Assembly (NCBI GenBank): GCA_949318235.1
Contig: OX439129.1
Span: 27,290,125 to 27,354,124, forward strand
DNA: 64,000 bases
Source: Ecdyonurus torrentis
Taxonomy: Eukaryota > Arthropoda > Insecta > Ephemeroptera > Heptageniidae
Direction: 5' to 3'
Shown here: piece by piece, positions 62,501 to 64,000 of the stretch
Layout: the number at the start of each line of letters is the position of its first letter
Position numbering within the stretch: position 1 is the first letter of the stretch
Position numbers and translations under genes: made by a program
Notes under the pieces: model-generated
What the model was told of the DNA's origin: nothing
The model's database searches: none
The model's input: the letters and a program-made list of their open reading frames with translations, nothing else

Positions 62501-63964
62501 TGACCTTAATACCCCCCCCCCCCCCCTCTCCCAGATTTTTCAAACCACCCATTAAAGTGTTGCTAAGGCTTCCAAGATTAAATCACAGAAAAAATTCCAG
62601 ACGTCTCCGTCTATATCTGGGCACTAGAGGGTTACACCTAAGCTGACTCAATCATCAGAGGGAGATAAATATATATATATATATATATTTTTTTTGAGGC
62701 TTTTCACAGTATATTTGGACGTACCGGTACTGTAGTTTCTATTATTAGCCAAATTATCCCTTAAAATAAACCTAGGAAAATGCTCAAGTTGTATAAGTGT
62801 TATCCTAATACTCTGCTTATATTTCAGTTTTTTTTTTTTTTTTTTTTTTTTAAGTATTGTTTTATTGAATTAAGTGCGATATTTCAGTTGTGCAAAAAAA
62901 TCAATGAATATATCCTTGTTATTATTTTTTTCACTACCGCAATATTTTTTATTTTTTATAATACAATCATGAAAATTTAAATGATCATAATCTCTTTATT
63001 GTGCAGTAATTTAAAGGTGTAGTTAACGATGGATTTTTAAATAGTAATCAACGTGTTATTAAACCTGATGAAAACGCAATCTCAAAAATTTAATTATTAA
63101 AGCGCTGAGAGCAAAAGCAGTTACAGCGACCCCAAACCTATGTCACTGCTAAATTTGCTCACATGCTAGCTTGGCGTGAGTATCAGTTACTCTTATCTTT
63201 GCATAAATTATTTTATTACAAATCTGTAGCCATACAAATATTTTATATACATAAAATAGTACATCTAAAATCGAGAGCAAGTTTAGGTGTGATGTAGGTT
63301 CAGGGTTGCTATAATGGCTTTTGATTTCAGTATTAGTAATTAAAATTTTGAAATCGCGTTTTCGGGAGGTTTAATGATCACTATTAAAAAAGTCATCATT
63401 GACTAGCCCTTTAATTTAATTTTAAAAATTAAGACACGTTAACCACAAAGGTCAACAATAAATAAATAATAATAATATGAAAGTACTTACATCAACCGGG
63501 GTTTTTGACGTTCCTCCTTGATTCTCTCCAAATGGATCAAATGCTCCTGGAAATGAAAATATATAATCATTTTTTTGTATATTTACCTCTAACTGTAAGT
63601 ATGGTTTAAAACTGCATTATATTATTTGCACTTGACTTGCAAAGGCTCACCTGAGCTTCCCCCTCCTCCTCCTCCTCCTCCGCCTCCAAAGGCAGCAGCA
63701 AAGGGGTCGGAGTTAAATCCAGACGACTGATTAGCAGGAAACGAGGCTGCAAATGGATCACCAAAAGCATCCCCAGTACTGTTTACTTGTGAGCTCTTGA
63801 ACTTGTCTATAAAAGACATTGACATGATAATTTGAAGTACAATTGGTAATTTTGCAAACTACGCCAAACTTACCATTAGAAAATGCATCATCATTGCCAA
63901 ATCCACCACTTTCAATATTGCCGTTTGTTCCACTAAATGGATCTTGACTAGAGAAAGCATCATT
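59065..63964 (-). CDS. EPS15: EPS15-type endocytic adaptor, C-terminal part only (5' part lies beyond the right edge)
   Basis: Minus-strand exons 63964-63874, 63806-63651, 63546-63492, 62198-61839 and 59505-59065 encode the DPF-rich tail and end of an EPS15/EPS15L1-like protein. Seen: many DPF or DPFG/DPFA motifs, a proline-rich block with LPPKKSKQPPPRPAPP, and near the C-terminus QEQADLEYALALSRSEA, a ubiquitin-interacting motif with the invariant Ala and Ser. Known: DPF repeats bind the AP-2 alpha appendage, UIMs bind ubiquitinated cargo, and the proline block can bind SH3 domains such as Crk. The N-terminal EH domains and coiled coil are not in the window. Oddity: the exon ending at 63651 and the one starting at 63546 do not agree in phase by one base. 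Assignment between EPS15 and EPS15L1 is open. Confidence 0.88.
61284..61301 (-). CDS. EPS15: Candidate 18-nt microexon of EPS15
   Basis: Inside the last large EPS15 intron, a pyrimidine-rich run ending CATGCAG is followed by 18 bases (TCCCAGGAAAACAGTAGT) and a consensus donor GTAAGT. Both flanking exons join in phase 0, so inclusion would add SQENSS between DFDSK and FANVV without a frameshift. There is no transcript evidence. Confidence 0.3.
61839..62198 (-). CDS. EPS15: EPS15 exon with proline-rich segment and DPF cluster
   Basis: Acceptor TTACTTCCAG precedes 62198 and donor GTAAAA follows 61839. It encodes 120 residues in phase 0: MSDKDPFGCDPFAA, a long Pro-rich block with PPKKSKQPPPRPAPPKS, then ADPFGGASDPFSNNASDPF and FANFADFDSK. 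The Pro-rich block is compatible with SH3 binding. Confidence 0.88.
63012..63414. mobile_element. 403-bp MITE in an EPS15 intron
   Basis: TAAAGGTGTAGTTAACGATG with AGTAATCAACG and TTAAACCTGATGAAAACGC on the left correspond inverted to GCGTTTTCGGGAGGTTTAAT and CATTGACTAGCCCTTTA on the right, with moderate divergence. The spacer (63100-63330) is GC-balanced and non-coding. Confidence 0.7.
63492..63546 (-). CDS. EPS15: EPS15 short exon with one DPF motif
   Basis: Acceptor TTTCCAG precedes 63546 and donor GTAAGT follows 63492. In the DPF frame it encodes SIDPFGENQGGTSKTPVD after one leading base, and joins the next exon in phase 0. The leading base leaves a one-nucleotide mismatch with the upstream exon 104 bp away. 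Confidence 0.75.
63651..63806 (-). CDS. EPS15: EPS15 exon with DPF motifs and a polyglycine run
   Basis: Acceptor TCTTTTATAG precedes 63806 and donor GTGAGC follows 63651. It encodes KFKSSQVNSTGDAFGDPFAA and FNSDPFAAAFG followed by about ten glycines from a GGA repeat. It ends with one base of a codon (phase 1), which does not fit the next exon. Confidence 0.85.
63874..63964 (-). CDS. EPS15: EPS15 exon with a DPF motif (rightmost exon in window)
   Basis: Acceptor TTTTTATAG precedes 63964 and donor GTAAGT follows 63874. It encodes NDAFSSQDPFSGTNGNIESG and then GFGNDDAFSN, ending in phase 1. The split codon joins AC of the next exon to give Asp. Confidence 0.85.
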
Positions 63965-64000
63965 CTATAAAAATAGAAAAATTAAAACAATGTTAGTTAC

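Overview
This is AT-rich nuclear DNA from an animal, most likely an invertebrate. It contains parts of three split metazoan genes with GT-AG introns, plus a very dense layer of AT, GA, TC and TG microsatellites and inverted-repeat (MITE/foldback) transposons. No prokaryotic gene organisation is present. I cannot name the species from sequence alone.

Genes. (1) Minus strand, 10718 down to 2504: a complete Aurora-type mitotic serine/threonine kinase in six coding exons (325 residues), with the catalytic core and the activation-loop threonine intact. (2) Plus strand, 36055 to 48126: a complete PAP2-superfamily membrane protein in six coding exons (352 residues). Its sequence resembles the phospholipid phosphatase-related (PLPPR) proteins, but all three catalytic motifs of active lipid phosphate phosphatases are present. 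A candidate promoter with two perfect TGACGTCA sites lies about 100 bp upstream. (3) Minus strand, from the right edge down to 59065: the C-terminal part of an EPS15-type endocytic adaptor, with DPF/DPFG repeats, a proline-rich segment and a terminal ubiquitin-interacting motif. Its EH domains and coiled coil would lie to the right of the window. The three genes have no evident functional link (mitosis, membrane lipid signalling, clathrin endocytosis).

Layout. 1-2.4 kb: foldback and nested MITEs. 2.5-10.7 kb: Aurora kinase; its largest intron holds a palindrome cluster, a segment with a hammerhead ribozyme, and a 2 kb hAT transposon relic with an 8-bp target duplication. 10.7-15.3 kb: an element with repeated TTTTCGGCCAC motifs, two opposed LINE reverse-transcriptase tails, a tandem repeat and MITEs. 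15.3-23.4 kb: mostly AT-rich DNA with a hAT MITE (8-bp target duplication) and a 460-bp palindrome. 23.4-28.3 kb: a 4.9 kb terminal-inverted-repeat element containing further nested palindromes. 28.3-36 kb: intergenic, with one GC-rich exon-like island (28997-29330). 36-48 kb: the PAP2 gene; its first intron carries a 1.2 kb foldback and a 1.2 kb element with dense GCAAGATC/GATCTTGC motifs and a 5S rRNA-derived core. 48-59 kb: foldbacks, a second Harbinger-type MITE copy and long AT arrays. 59-64 kb: EPS15.

The most unusual content is mobile DNA: a hammerhead ribozyme core, several unrelated terminal-repeat elements that each fill their ends with their own short, often palindromic motif, and nested insertions that can be dated relative to one another. 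All calls come from reading the sequence; no database or alignment tool was run.
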